A DNA stretch of 64,000 nucleotides, taken from NCBI GenBank assembly GCA_030544215.1, contig JARZZO010000003.1, forward strand, positions 1,312,001-1,376,000. Reading direction: 5' to 3'. Shown here piece by piece: positions 24,345-36,095 of the stretch. The notes beneath the pieces were generated by a model that was given only the letters and a program-made list of their open reading frames with translations, did no database searches and was not told the origin of the DNA. Origin of the DNA: Zantedeschia hybrid cultivar (Eukaryota > Streptophyta > Magnoliopsida > Alismatales > Araceae). How positions within the stretch are numbered: position 1 is the stretch's first letter; each line of letters opens with the position of its first letter. The translations under genes and the position numbers were made by a program.

Positions 24345-26399
24345 TAGTAATACTTGTTGCACTGCCTGGTGTAATGCAGACCACATGGCCTGCAATACGT
24401 TGGGCAGTGTCGTCCCATCTACAGGATCGAACAGCACCCAGGCTACCTGTTTGGATCGTTGTGTCAGGATCCGATCCTAAAACGCAGTGGAATAAAAATA
24501 ATATTCGGGATCGGATCTGTCCCGTTTCAATCCTAGAAATAAAACCGGTGTAAATTGAATTTACCTTGCGCGGATTCGAATCCGCGTCCGTTTTCCGGTT
24601 CCGTCGGAGCGATGCCGCAAGTCGCACAGATGCCCGACCTCTAGCGGTATCCACACGGTTCTCCTCGCGATGGATCGTCCTTGCTTTCTCGCTCGCTGCG
24701 GCGTTCGTAGATCCCGTCTGACTGCACGTAACCCGCCGCGACATGCGGATTCGGAATCTCCGTCGAACGGAAGATGGAGTAGTTGGGAACTGCACGCTCA
24801 GAAGAGAGAGAAAGGGAGAAAGAACGAATGACGGCTAGGTCAGGGTTGCTGGCCCCGGACGTAGAATCCGTTCTTTTATAATAAGTCAGTTTACGGTTTT
24901 TCATAAAAATCCAGACTTATCCGAAATCCTGTCGGATTATCCATCGACTTGAAAACCATTTGCGTGTGACCCTCTAGGCCCAAATACCAGTCCAGTTAAT
25001 AGCCCATTAAGTCCAGTAACCCTTTACTGACCCACTGAATTAATTAATATCCTTATATTCAATTAATCAGCCGAATTTAATGTCCCACAATAAATTCGGA
25101 CGGACTGCCGATCACGTTGGATGCCAAGCAACATCGCGTGATCCTGGATGGCACTGGGGTTATCGCAACCCTCTATTGGAACCTTTCTGTCATCGGTTAG
25201 TGCGGGGATATAATCCTTCATCCGTGCAATGTTCCCGAATCGACCTAGGGCATGGTTTACTGTTAAACCCTATTTGGTCGATTCACTTGAATCAGATGCC
25301 GCTAATCTGAATCCGATAACTCCTTATCGATTACAGAGTCCGCCCTGGCCAGGGACTTTAAGCGCATCATTTCCGGAACATTCTCTCTCAAACTACCGAG
25401 AGCGGATGATCCCGTATTGAACACATAATTCCCTTCGAGGGCATTTCCCTGAACCCGATCGCTTGACTTATTGATAACCCATGGTTAGGGATTCGTTCGT
25501 CAAGGTTAAAGCTCAGAAACCTACCAACAAGATATATTTGGAGTCTCAGGTCCAAGGATCATCCACGCAACCGTGACAAATGAATCGAGCTGGTTAACAG
25601 TGAGGTAATTACCATCCAGCGATTCATAGTCGGATCAGTTCAGTGAACTCATTCACCAATGAGCACCTATAGGTTCAGCATAGTGTCTCCACACAAGTGA
25701 CTTATGGGATCAGTCACCCTCATCATATGAGTTGAAGTAACCTATACTAGTCTATCCGGATGTTCGATGTCCTATCTCAAACATCCTATGACTAGGAATA
25801 ATTAAGAACATGTGTTTATAAGTCTTTGGTCCCGTAATTATGATCTCATCATAATCCGAAGACTATTGCACATGTTCATGGACTTCATCATGATACGATA
25901 AACACAGATCGAATTAATTACACACAATGAATTATTGCCATTTATTAATAATCTGAATAAGTACACAGTATCGGATTGGCTTTGAGACCATCTAATACTA
26001 ACACTACCCATTTTCCTTTTTTTTGGTTTTCTTGTCGGATTTTTAAAAATTTTTAGAGCGTTCGATCAAAAATTCAACGGTACATCCGGGAAGCTCGTGT
26101 CGGCCTCGATGACTATATTTTTTTTTTTGAACAAAAATCTTTGCACATAAATCGAGGTGTGTCCAAAAAGTTTTTTTTATGGGAAAAAAAATACAACTGG
26201 CTTGGTGCCACCCAAACTTACTGAATGTATTGTCGGATTTTCGATCAGACGCTCCAAAAAAGATTTAAAAATTTGACAAGAAAAAAGAAGAAGAAAATAG
26301 ACAGTTGTGCGCGATCCGATCCAAGGAATCAAGGATCGGATGGCGCTACCTGATGTAGTGCCTGCACTGCATCATCGAACAGTGCAACAAGTATTACTC
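24345..26399. mobile_element. Non-autonomous Mutator-like element with nested LTR
   Basis: The left terminus TAGTAATACTTGTTGCACTG and the right terminus CAGTGCAACAAGTATTACTC are inverted repeats differing only in the outermost base. The flanks carry the exact 9-bp duplication aatatctat (24,336-24,344 and 26,400-26,408), the Mutator signature. Copy 1 has the empty site at about 11,190. Without the solo LTR at 24,448-26,003 and its target duplication, the element is about 0.5 kb and codes for nothing. Its right part (about 26,011-26,305) folds back on itself (ggttttcttgtcgg facing gacaagaaaaaag). Confidence 0.88.
24448..26003 (-). mobile_element. Solo LTR (1,556 bp), probably Copia, nested in MULE
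   Basis: The element runs TGTTTGGATCG...TAATACTAACA (TGTT/AACA ends) with an exact 5-bp duplication ctacc (24,443-24,447 and 26,004-26,008). On the minus strand it begins TGTTAGTATTAGATGG, which recalls Copia LTRs of monocots from memory. A TATAAAA-like site at 24,881-24,874 on the minus strand lies about 1.1 kb into the LTR, consistent with minus orientation and a U3-R-U5 layout. Small ORFs inside are not coding. It is younger than the MULE that holds it. Confidence 0.87.
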
Positions 26400-27580
26400 A
26401 ATATCTATAGATTCTTCTTAGAGCAAGGGAGTTTGAATCTAAGTCTTCAAATATAAGACTACCTATAGTTGATCTCATAAATTATGATCATTTCATTTTC
26501 TTGGACAAATATCCCGAGTCCAAATATGTCACTATGAGGAGCATCCCTCTCTCTATTAGTCCCACTTTTGTAGAGAATATTAAGACATAGACCACATGCT
26601 CTCCTGCCGATCATGAAAAGAAAATCTTATTTCTAGACCGCCCTTGTAAGAGAAGCCTAATGCCATTGAGGCATAGGCTTATTAGTGCAAGCCACATATG
26701 CTGACTCTTATAAACCTCTATAGATTTTAAGGAGCAACTATTAGCTAAAAATGGGAAGAAAAATAAGCTTTAAAGGATAAAGAAGGGTATCAATCCCTTA
26801 AATATTTATGACATGTGTTTGCTACCACCACCTCATATTCAAGAACTAATTATGAAGGAGTTGACCATTCCTATCAACATGAATCATTAGGAAAGAGATT
26901 AATTCTTTTTATTGAAAAATAGAACATATATATAAGCAAAACTTGTAAATGGATGTAATCCTACTAGTATGAGTACTAGGTATGTTTTTTCTATAAATAA
27001 AATAAGAACATAGATATTAGTTTTGGTTGACACTTTGTATAAGCAATGAAGGTTTTTTACGAGGAAAATGAGTAAGATAAAGAAATACATAGCCATTAGC
27101 GGGAATTATACATTTATGCGCACAACATTGGAAAACAATTGAATAAACAACTTGTAGGAAAAAGGAATTCAATAAAGAAGAGAGCAAGGTTCGCAAACAT
27201 TAATTTTAATAAAATAATAAATTACATTATAATTAGTCTATTAATAATATAAAGGAGACTGGTTGTATGGACAATTTCCCATTTTTCTCTGTTTTTTATT
27301 GTAGTACATTTACCTTTGTCAAAAACTCATTCCTTTGTTATTCAATTGACTAGATCATGCTCTAACAACCTAAAGCCAACATGAATTGTTTATGCGCAAG
27401 TTAACGAAATGAATAATATAAGATTCTAAACAAATTTATATCATAATTTTCTACTAAATTCAATCGATACAACCTTAGAAAATCTATCAGTCTATCTCTT
27501 GAGATTTTAAATTATCACATAAATAATACCATATTCTATATATACTACCAAATAGTATATGGGAAAGATTGACTCTGACT

Positions 27581-27891
27581 CACTTTGTTTGTGGAATAGG
27601 GCCGGAATAATCAGTATAAAGGTCTTATTCTAATTTGATTGTGGAGATGCCTAATTCCCCCAATTCCCCTAACTCCCCTAACTCTACTTGGAATGCCTAA
27701 TTCTCCCAATTCTACCTTTTATTTCACTCCTCATTCCACTTATTCCTACCAAATCACTTGGAATAGCGCAGGGTTATTCTCCTTATTCTTGGTGGAATAC
27801 CAACAACTTACCAAATCAAAATACCTCTTATTCTGGTTTAAGAAATCCCCAAAACCTTATTATGGTTTAAGCTATTCTGCGAACAAAATGA
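27581..27891. mobile_element. MITE, copy-2-specific
   Basis: The left end cactttgtttgtggaatag and the right end gctattctgcgaacaaaatga are imperfect inverted repeats of about 20 bp. Copy 1 lacks the sequence: its attgattcctaagaaaac near 12,360 runs straight through. The interior is rich in ctaattcccc/ttattctgg words. The target duplication is unresolved. The ORFs across it are non-coding. Confidence 0.6.
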
Positions 27892-27985
27892 AAAGAAAAC
27901 TAACATAAACATTGAATAAGCATCTATCATGATCTTGTTGACTTGGGCTTTACAACTCATATTAGTGATCAGGTGAATAATCTAC

Positions 27986-28860
27986 AATTATTTAAGATTA
28001 TTTAACATCCACTCCACGTGAAGGTCGACCTATTTTATTATGTATGGCAAGTTTTTTTTTTCAATATCGAATTTAGGAACTAGTTGATCTCTGCATCCAT
28101 ATTGCCAGTCATTAACTGAATTGTTGAAAAAAAAAATCATGGCCCATATGATCTGAGCTATTCGATTATGTGGAGAATGATTGTGCATGTTTGCATTATA
28201 GCAAGTATTACTCCTAAGTGTTAGGTGTTGGAAAATGATTTAAGAAAGGAAATTAAAAGAAAAAATGGAATACCTTTTCAAGATGTACTAACCTCATTTT
28301 CTAGATGTATATATGAAGCCACGATTGTAAATATTAATTATTCTATTTATGAACCATGTGTCATACCTTTGCCTCATTGCGAGAGAACCATATATAATTT
28401 GAATGCCCAATCTCTCATCTTAAGAAAAGCCAACTTTGAAATTGCTTGATGTCAATGTCTCATCTATATTCATCAAGAACCATCCTAGAAACCAACAAAA
28501 ATAGACAACATAAGGAACATGAAGCTAGTAAACTTTAGAAGAACAAAAAACACCTTGAAGCCAATACTACCAAATATATTGGATAATCGTATGTGGATTT
28601 ACCTTGATAGACTTTAGACTGAAAACTCCTTCAACTTCAATACTAGGTTCTCCACTATAAACATCTAATAGGATCTAATCTGATTCAAGTAAAAAGATAA
28701 ATCTCATTGAACCCGCACATCATGTTCAAAAAGAGCTTTGGGTTACTTCATATCTATAGTAGAGAGAAAGAAAGTTGGACCGACTACACTCATTGATGGG
28801 TAAAGAGGGATGAAAGGGACAACAACTAGTTGCTTGCCTTTGAAGACAACGCGCATGTGC
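27986..28860. other. Unique region after the duplication, no gene seen
   Basis: AT-rich sequence without a recognisable gene. The word gcaagtattactc at about 28,199-28,211 matches the right terminus of the MULE at 26,399 and may be a solo end. A 74-codon plus-strand ORF at 28,225-28,449 has ordinary composition but no motif I recognise and no splice context; I do not call it a gene. Confidence 0.4.
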
Positions 28861-28864
28861 ACAA

Positions 28865-28875
28865 GAGAGAGAGCA

Positions 28876-28928
<53 letters not shown>

Positions 28929-29188
28929 TACAGGATGGGGATTAAGATGGAAGAGTTATAGAGGTAGAAAGAGAGAAGCAAAGAGGATGGAAGTTAAGAT
29001 GGAAGAGCTATATACGTAGAAAGATAAAGAAAAAAGATATAGTAGTGGCAAGTGTCTTGTTTTGGAATAGTTCTGGAAACTTCGTGTGTATTATAAAGAA
29101 AAAGTCGGAAAAATCTAATACACAAGTCAATAGAAGGATAGAGAGGGATATAGGGAAACAAAGTGGTGGCACAGATGATAGATAGATA

Positions 29189-29228
<40 letters not shown>

Positions 29229-29463
29229 GATGGGGGTTAAGATTGAAGAGCTATAGAGGTAGAAAGGTAGAGAATAAAGATATATTGACGGCAAGTGTCT
29301 TGTTTTGGAACAGTTCTAGAAACTTCATGTGTATAATAAAGAAAAAGTTGGAAAAATCTAATGCATGAGTCAATAGAAGGATAGAGAGGGATATAGGGAA
29401 ACAAAGTGGTGGCATGGATGCCTAGATGTATTTTTAGAGAGAGAGAGAGAGAGAGAGAGAGGA
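28865..29463 (+). repeat. Tandem ~250-bp units bounded by GA microsatellites
   Basis: Three long GA runs (about 28,865-28,926, 29,192-29,225 and 29,434-29,461) separate two related units. Shared words include ggcaagtgtcttgttttgga (29,048 and 29,290), aagtcaatagaaggat and aaacaaagtggtggca. The first unit contains a further 60-bp internal repeat (ttaagatggaagag twice). Slippage or unequal exchange between GA tracts is the simplest origin. ORFs rich in Arg-Glu here come from the GA runs. Confidence 0.85.
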
Positions 29464-29936
29464 GGAGGAGGGGAATCAAGGGATGATAGCGGTCAAAATG
29501 ACGAGTAATAAAGGTAGACGGATGAAAAACAAATAAATATTAGTTGGCATTGTGTGTACGTGTATAGGTACATGTCGAGAGAGGAAATGTGCACACATGT
29601 CGATGGATTTTGGGTGGGGAGTGGGGTGAACAATGAAGTTTATGGTTTTCCATTAATTCAAGAAAATCATTTTGAAAAATATCTATAGGTGAGTTAAGAA
29701 CCATTACCATTATGTGAACATTTTATTTCTATTTTAATTTTCTCAGTATGGAAATAGTGTAAAAACATGCCTCCTTTGCAAGTCTACATAGGTCATGTAT
29801 GCATAGAATTTTGAGTAGATTGTGTGTGGTTTCTATGAGGCACGCCTAGCCATGATGCTTGTATGTTGGTGATTGAGAGCTTGTACAGATGATTGAAATT
29901 GACTAAGACGATTGACTAAATAAGGTTATAATAGAG

Positions 29937-30107
29937 GAAACGAGATCCTCTGGACCTCCTCCACCTATGTCCTTGTGTGCCACAGACACAGGGAGGGAGG
30001 AGGAGATGGGGTACGAGCCATCCTTTTAGGGTCAAATGACTCATTCACCTTCCCCTCATGTGTCTGAAAGCGCACAAGGGAGAGGGAGAAGTAGAAGATC
30101 TTGTTTC
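29937..30107. mobile_element. Small MULE-type MITE (171 bp)
   Basis: The left end GAAACGAGATCCTC and the right end AGAAGATCTTGTTTC are inverted repeats. Flanks ataatagag and attatagag are an 8-of-9-base target duplication. A second family member lies at 57,107-57,281 with the same end layout and shared internal words such as tcaaatgactc/ttaaatgactc. Confidence 0.6.
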
Positions 30108-30364
30108 ATTATAGAGACTACTAGGCTAATTGAACAACAAAAGGGGAAAGGCTTAGTGAGTCAACTACCACTCTATAGGCTTAGGCTTTCATGGAATGCA
30201 TGTTAATTTTATGTTCCTACTCAAACAAATTAAAGTAACTCGATTTATAATTTTATTGTGCTTCGATATTTGAAGAGGGGGAGAATCCATCACATTGAAG
30301 CAAATATGAGCATCCCTTTTTTGGTAGGTCATATCAAATGTATGTATGAATATGTCTATGTGTA

Positions 30365-30380
30365 TGTGTGTGTGTGTGTG

Positions 30381-30411
<31 letters not shown>

Positions 30412-30413
30412 GC
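30365..30413. repeat. Compound (TG)n(TC)n(TA)n microsatellite
   Basis: Consecutive TG, TC and TA dinucleotide runs. It lies in a gene-free stretch. Confidence 0.9.
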
Positions 30414-30538
30414 TAATTATGATAAAAAGCATAAATTGGAATTTATGCCACCACATTATTATAGCTACAAAGCCAATAAACAATAGCTATAAGCTATGTT
30501 GAGGATGCGTTCATCTTTAAGAAAAAACTATAATTCTT

Positions 30539-31160
30539 TTAGACCAGTATCTGATACCCTTTCTTGTTGGACTTAGGTGTATACTTCTTCGCATCTCTGC
30601 ATGCAGAGATGACTTGCAAAGCCCACTTATCAGTGGATTGGATCCTTGATATTGTTGTTAGAATGCCATTTTTCAAGTGACTAGTCATAACCACTGTTGG
30701 AAGAATCCCTCTCCCACCGAGCAATATAATGGGTTATTACCTCATTGGTTTATTTGTGATCATGGGATGTTAAATAAGATTAAAGGTAATTCCTGGACAG
30801 CTGTCATCCTCAACTTGGGACGAAGGAAGATGCATTAAGGGTAACCCAATAAGAGTATCCTTGTCGCATGAAGTTGACTTCTTGGACCCTTTTATATCCT
30901 CATGAGAATACTTATTCCTACAAATAGTCGATATATAGTTCTTTCGTACAGGGATTACCTATCCCAATTTGGTCATGCGTCCACCTTTCATTGTTGTCTG
31001 CCAGAATGGTAGGTCTATATATGGAGAGGTTTATCCAGCTTCAGCTAATGTAGGTGATGCAATTCCATCCATGCAAAGCTTAAGCTTATGCAACTAAGAA
31101 GTAACCATGTTGGACTATTTTTCTTGGAAAGACCATGCATGGAGAGAAATTGGAAACCTG
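30539..31160 (-). pseudogene. Possible coding remnant, family not recognised
   Basis: Two minus-strand stretches read like decayed coding sequence. One spans 30,724-30,539 (about 60 codons; segments GGRGILPTVV, KNGILTTISRI and KKYTPKSNKKGYQI). The second, about 31,015-30,770, runs for some 70 codons with one internal stop (segments PFWQTTMKGGRMTKLG, then VIPVRKN and DKDTLIGLPLMHLP) before another stop. Amino-acid use is balanced rather than repeat-driven. I cannot name the family, and no start codon or splice structure is certain. Confidence 0.3.
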
Positions 31161-31539
31161 ATGTAGGACATAATAATATCCTCTGTGGTCTTCCATTCAA
31201 GTTGAATCTCTAATCGCCCAAAAAAAAAAAAAAAAAAAAGTTGAATCTCTAAAGATTGTAGAAACAAGTTTAATATTAAGCATGAAATATACTCACCCCC
31301 CAATCAAGAGCCAACCTTATTTAATTAGCTCAATACATTATCTTGCATTAATGATTGTAATCTCTTCCTAACAATTATAGTGGAATTACTCCTCCTAATT
31401 GGGATCTTTAATTTCTTTGTTACAGGATCTATCCACCCTTGATATATATTATAGGCCTTCCATCCTGAATTTAAAAGGAACATACATATGTCTAAAGATC
31501 TTCCCGTATTAGCTTGCCAATAATGACAATATAAAAAGA

Positions 31540-31766
31540 GAGAAGATCTTCTTAATACAAGTTTGGACCGAAGTCCAATAGTACTGAGAGAGGGATGGGG
31601 GGCCAAATATTGTAAAAATTCAATAGTACTGAGAGGGGGAGGAGGGTCAAACATTGTAAAAACCTTCTCATATGATTTTCAAAGTTGGCAAATATCTGGA
31701 TCTTCTCCTCTCAGTATTACTAAATTCTGGTCCAAACATATATTAAGAAGATCTCTTCTCATACAA
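31540..31766. repeat. Inverted repeat with an internal tandem duplication
   Basis: The left arm (about 31,540-31,595; agatcttcttaata, gtttggacc, agtactgagag) faces the right arm (about 31,708-31,766; ctctcagtattact, ggtccaaac, tattaagaagatct). Between them, a ~45-bp unit containing caatagtactgagag and attgtaaaaa is tandemly repeated (31,576 and 31,621). This is a potential hairpin or a degenerate MITE; no target duplication was seen. Confidence 0.65.
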
Positions 31767-32139
31767 GAAATACTACACAGATCTTATCAAGTTGATACGA
31801 TTCATAACCCAGAAATGCAGTGTACTTGCGACAATATGCAGTTACAAGCCATGTGAAAAAAAGGGTAATTAACCATACACAGAATCCACAATTATTATAA
31901 TTATGTAAGGCCTATACAGAAATGGCCAAGTTTTAAGATGTTGGATTGGTTTACCAACTTGGGGGGTAGGGTGGACCAAGTTCCAACTTGAGGGCCAAGA
32001 AATTAATGATGTTGGCTAGTGCCCTCCACCCTTCATCGCACCCCCAGGTGCCACCCAAGCTACGAGTTGTGGTGCCACGGAGGTGGACGGTCCACAACTC
32101 AACTTGGGTAGTTGGCTATTCCGCCCTCGTACCTGGAGA

Positions 32140-34060
32140 GGAGGGATAGTTATATATATATTCTTTACGTTTTTTATATTTCTTAAAGATTATATATTAC
32201 AAAATTACTATATTTTTATATATATATATATTCTTAACCCTCACATATTGTTCTAACTGCCTCTGACATCTTTGGAAAGATTACGGTAATATTCTTCGGT
32301 TAAAATACTGTAAACTTTAGTCAAATATGGCAAAACGATTCTAAATTTTTTGGTGAAGTTAGGAGTACATATTTCTCTGAAGTTAGGAGGATATGCACAA
32401 TTTCTCTGAAGATGTCAAGGCGGAGTTATAACAATGCGTGAGAGTCAAGGGTACGTATACAAACAAATATAATAGTTTATAAAAAATTACATACAAAATC
32501 TTTATTTTGTATATTGTTATATGTACTCTTGTAATAATTTGTATTTTATCAATTTATAATAATAATATTATTAATTTAACTTTGACTTTCATTGAAGAAA
32601 AACTAGTTCGGCCTTACTTAACCCCCTTCACATAATCGAAATGCCTACATATATACTCCAAGAATCTCACATGTTTTCTTGCATAATCTTATATTCTATA
32701 TCTTACAATAAAATATTCCCTCGGTTCTGAAACCAAAAGTATATAATTAAACTAATACTACTAAATCCGAGGGTATACATGGTAACATATGAAATACGAT
32801 TCTGGGACTCTCCCGGTCAGCGCCAACGTGGCATCTTCTTTGGAGGCTCATAAGCCTCAGACTAGAACTCGACATAACGAGTCCACGTGGCATCTGACCT
32901 AACCCTTTTTATCATGGTTCTCCCCGTGATTAAATTTAAATTTAAACTGGTAAGAAACGAGTTAGTCTGGCTGGCACCAGGTGGACGGGGCCTCGTTCAA
33001 ACACGCCGAGGGGCCTTGACGCGGTCCTTGTCCACCCGCGTCTACCTACGTCCATTTAGGAACACAAAATCTGATACAAACTTAAAATTGTAAGAGCACA
33101 ATATTGTACTTATAATTTGAATGCTTGATCCTACTATTAACATCTTAAACCCAGGCTACATAGACAATAAGTTACTTTCTTTGACTTAAAATACCTTAAA
33201 ATGTAAACTAAGGTTTTTATATCTCACAAAAATGTGACATTTTGTCATAGTCTATGATATTAAAACACATCACACTTAAATGGATCTAACTTAATTTGTT
33301 TCTATTTGAAATCAGGGGAAGAGTGACTATGCATCTGTGGCCTCTCTCTCTCTCCCCCACACACACATGTTTTCCCTTTTCTTTTGAAACACGGCTTGGG
33401 AACATGTACGTGCCCCTACAATAGGTGAGGTCAAACTTGGAAAGAAATTTCTTTAATTTCATGTATTTCCATTGTACCATTTAGGATTTATATCTATGTG
33501 TTATCTCTGTGATTAAGATTTCATTTCTTAGTAGAAACCAAAAAAATTGATATTAATATTCTAAAGAGTTTAAGTCAATTTTGAGGGACGACCTTTATAT
33601 ACATCAAGACATAAAAATCCAGCAATATGGCGATTAAAATTAAAACTTGGTTACATAAAAATTATTTAAGATTTATTTCTTAGATCATATGATAAATGCT
33701 CATGCAACGTAAAATCGATTACATGCACATATTTTTCAAAAACAAAAAAGTAATCATAGGATAAATGTAACAAATTTAGACGTGAGATAATCAGCATATG
33801 TACTTTTACGTAACTAAATCATTAAACAAAAGTCCATGTATACAATATTTTTATACTGCAGCGAACAAGGTAAGACTTGAGTACGATGAGAGCGAGACAA
33901 ATAGAAGTGTTTCAGGAGGGTACAAGGATAAAACCCATGAGAAGAAGAAAATTCCAATAAAACTTTTCGTTTGGAGAAATTTGCGAATGTTCGGGAGACC
34001 AATGAGGGGCCGCTGAAACAAACCATGGTTTTGACGTAAAATAGTCGTCCTTTGACCCGT
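32140..34060. other. AT-rich upstream region of the PUB4-type gene
   Basis: No credible ORF. TA-rich blocks lie at 32,150-32,240 and 32,480-32,580. A G-box core CACGTG (about 32,883) and a related aacgtggc (about 32,828) lie 1.2 kb upstream of the GC-rich first exon and could be promoter elements, but their distance makes this speculative. No clear TATA box was identified near 34,050. Confidence 0.35.
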
Positions 34061-34079
34061 TATTACAGAAAAATTCCCG

Positions 34080-34646
34080 TTCTTCTCCTCCTCTCTCTCT
34101 CTGCGCGCGCAGAGCTCGCCGTCGCCGCCGAATCCGCCCGCTCGTCGCCCGGTGGAAACCTCGCCGGCTGCCCGCCTATCCAGGCCGTCCGCCGCTCGCT
34201 GCTGAGGCCGGGGCTGTCGCCGAACGAGGTGGAGATCTGGCGGGGGAGGACGCGGCGCCACACGAGAGCAGAGTGTCGAGGTTGTTCGAAGACGAGGTGG
34301 TGGGGTGGGGGCGTTCATCAGGTCGGGCTTGGGGTGGTGCCGGCTCCCGAAGGTGTTGCCGTGTGGGAGAGGGCGCGGATCGTCTTGTTGTGCGTGGAGA
34401 ACCAGCGGGAGGACGGAGAATTGGGGAGAGGTGCGGAGGGAGATCGGGGCGTTGGAGTCGCCGCGGAGGGTGTGGGAGGGAGAGCAGGCAGCGGAAGGGG
34501 TTTTTGATTGGATCGTGTCCTCAGATTCTTTGTGGTGTGTTCGTTCTTCGTAATCTTGTCGGCGCGCTCACTGTTTTGAAGCATTTGGTGGGGTTTTCAC
34601 GGCTGCCGCAAATCTGATCGCGTTCCTGTGGGCATTGGCTTTCAAG
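34080..34646 (+). other. GC-rich 5' UTR exon of the PUB4-type gene (inferred)
   Basis: A sharp GC- and CpG-rich island in AT-rich surroundings begins with a CT-rich tract (34,090-34,102), typical of a plant transcript leader, and ends at a plausible donor TTCAAG|GTATTT (34,646/34,647). The first coding exon at 42,598 starts only 4 bp before the ATG, straight after an acceptor, so an upstream non-coding exon is required. Several overlapping ORFs of 66-155 codons on both strands cross this island; all are Arg/Ala/Pro-rich by composition and mutually incompatible, so I treat them as chance. The start is approximate. Confidence 0.6.
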
Positions 34647-34845
34647 GTATTTCATGGAAAATTTACCCTTTTTCTTGAACTCAGTAGGATTTGCGTGGTT
34701 TATTCTCCTGCCTATCTTAGTGCAAGCCTTTTCTGTTTCCTTGGGAAACAGTATGCATGTTTATGTTCATGCCGGAAAGGGCGAAATAAATTGAGGTGGG
34801 GGTGGTTCTCCTTTTCTTGGTTTTAGATAGCATCGAGTGGAAGAA

Positions 34846-35412
34846 GAGATTATATCAATACCATCACAGGCAAAAATCATTACTTGACAGGAAATGGGGG
34901 AATATCTAGTTGAAGTCGTTCTAACCTGCAGTATTAAACACAAAGGGATCCCCAAAAAACTCACACCTGAGGACTTTAATGACAAAATCTGTAAATCAGA
35001 TTTTCCTGGATGTACATACCCTAGTCACAATTCTGTCTTTGCCACCAACATCATAGTAAATGCTTATTCTATAAACTTGGATCAGCTTAGAACTTGAGTG
35101 ACCAAATCCAGAAGTTATGGGCATTGTTTTAACTCCCCCCACCACTTGCTAGGAGACCTGGACTAACTCTTGAGATCATGCCAATAGGCTCACTTGGAAG
35201 AGAGCAATGTTGTAAAGCCTCTCACATTCCAAATCATAGTCCATAAATACTTCTGGTGCAATACATGAATCAAATAATAGTGGCTGGAGTCAAACTTAAG
35301 ACCTTAGGGTGCAAACTCCAAGTCTTGGGTCAACAGAGCCACCCACCTGGATCGATGCCAGGCCGTCAGAATCTTATTTGCTATACCAAGGCATAGCCGA
35401 GGCCAATTGCAT
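34846..35412 (+). repeat. 567-bp tandem duplication, unit A (PUB4 intron 1)
   Basis: The unit from gagattatatcaataccatc to gccgaggccaattgc is repeated immediately downstream starting at 35,413. It contains a 67-codon ORF (34,894-35,097) that is also intact in unit B, with only a few substitutions near its N-terminus. Near the right end, the minus strand carries tRNA-like words (tggctctgttgacc, agtttgactcc), so a SINE contribution is possible but weak. Confidence 0.85.
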
Positions 35413-35760
35413 GAGATTATATCACTACCATCACAGGCAAAAATCACTACTTGACAGGAAATGAGGGAATATCTAGTTGAAGTCCTTCTAACCTGCAGTG
35501 TTAAACACAAAAAGATCCCCAAAAAACTCACACCTGAGGACTTTAATGACAAAATCTGTAAATCAGATTTTCCTGGATGTACATACCCTAGTCACAATTC
35601 TGTCTTTGCCACCAACATCATAGTAAATGCTTATTCTATCAACTTGGATCAGCTTAGAACTTGAGTGACCAAATCCAGAAGTTATGGGCATTGTTTTAAC
35701 TCCCCCCCCCACTTGCTAGGAGACCTGGACTAACTCTTGAGATCATGCCAATCATGGATG

Positions 35761-35830
35761 GCAGTACCGGTACCGGTGCCGGCCGGTACCGGTACGTACC
35801 GGTACCGATACCGGCCGGTACGGGCTTAAA
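35761..35830. promoter_or_regulatory. Left subterminal GGTACC cluster of the hAT element
   Basis: A run of overlapping ggtaccggtacc and ccggccggtacc words lies directly inside the left terminal repeat. Subterminal repeated motifs are the usual binding sites of hAT transposases, so this is a likely binding array; the role is inferred. Confidence 0.6.
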
Positions 35831-36095
35831 AGTGCTCAAAAAAATCAGAAAAAAAAGAAAAAATTCAGAAAAAATCAGAAAAAAAATCAGAAAAAATGTA
35901 AACAATTAATTAACTATGTGTTGGATGTGATAAAAGTGGGTTAAGACAAAGAAGTACACATAACACATACAAAATGACTATTTTCATAGAGATTAAACAT
36001 GAAAAATATTATGTTAATGTACTAAATATTTACAACAATGCAAAATATTAACGAAATCAAACGATCCTTACCTATGAAAAACATAAGTGAGTCCC

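Larger units (their letters stand above)
13734..27985 (+). repeat. Copy 2 of the ~13.7-kb direct segmental duplication
   Basis: This is the second unit, colinear with 1-12,733. Copy-2-only insertions are a solo LTR (18,020-20,100), a Mutator-like element with a nested LTR (24,345-26,399) and a MITE (27,581-27,891). About 130 bp around 16,520-16,660 is absent from copy 1. Copy 2 lacks the long CT/CA/CGCA microsatellite of copy 1. After removing the insertions the two copies have comparable length. No convincing coding region was found; the short ORFs are not preserved between the copies. Confidence 0.9.

Noticed and set aside
24313..24904. 160-codon and overlapping minus-strand ORFs with basic composition
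   Set aside because: They straddle the MULE end and the solo LTR boundary, so they cannot be an ancestral gene; no domain is seen.
34052..34507. 151-codon plus-strand ORF and several antisense ORFs in the GC-rich island, some with signal-peptide-like starts
   Set aside because: All come from stop-poor GC-rich sequence; several incompatible frames are open at once, and the island is better explained as the 5' UTR exon of the PUB4-type gene.
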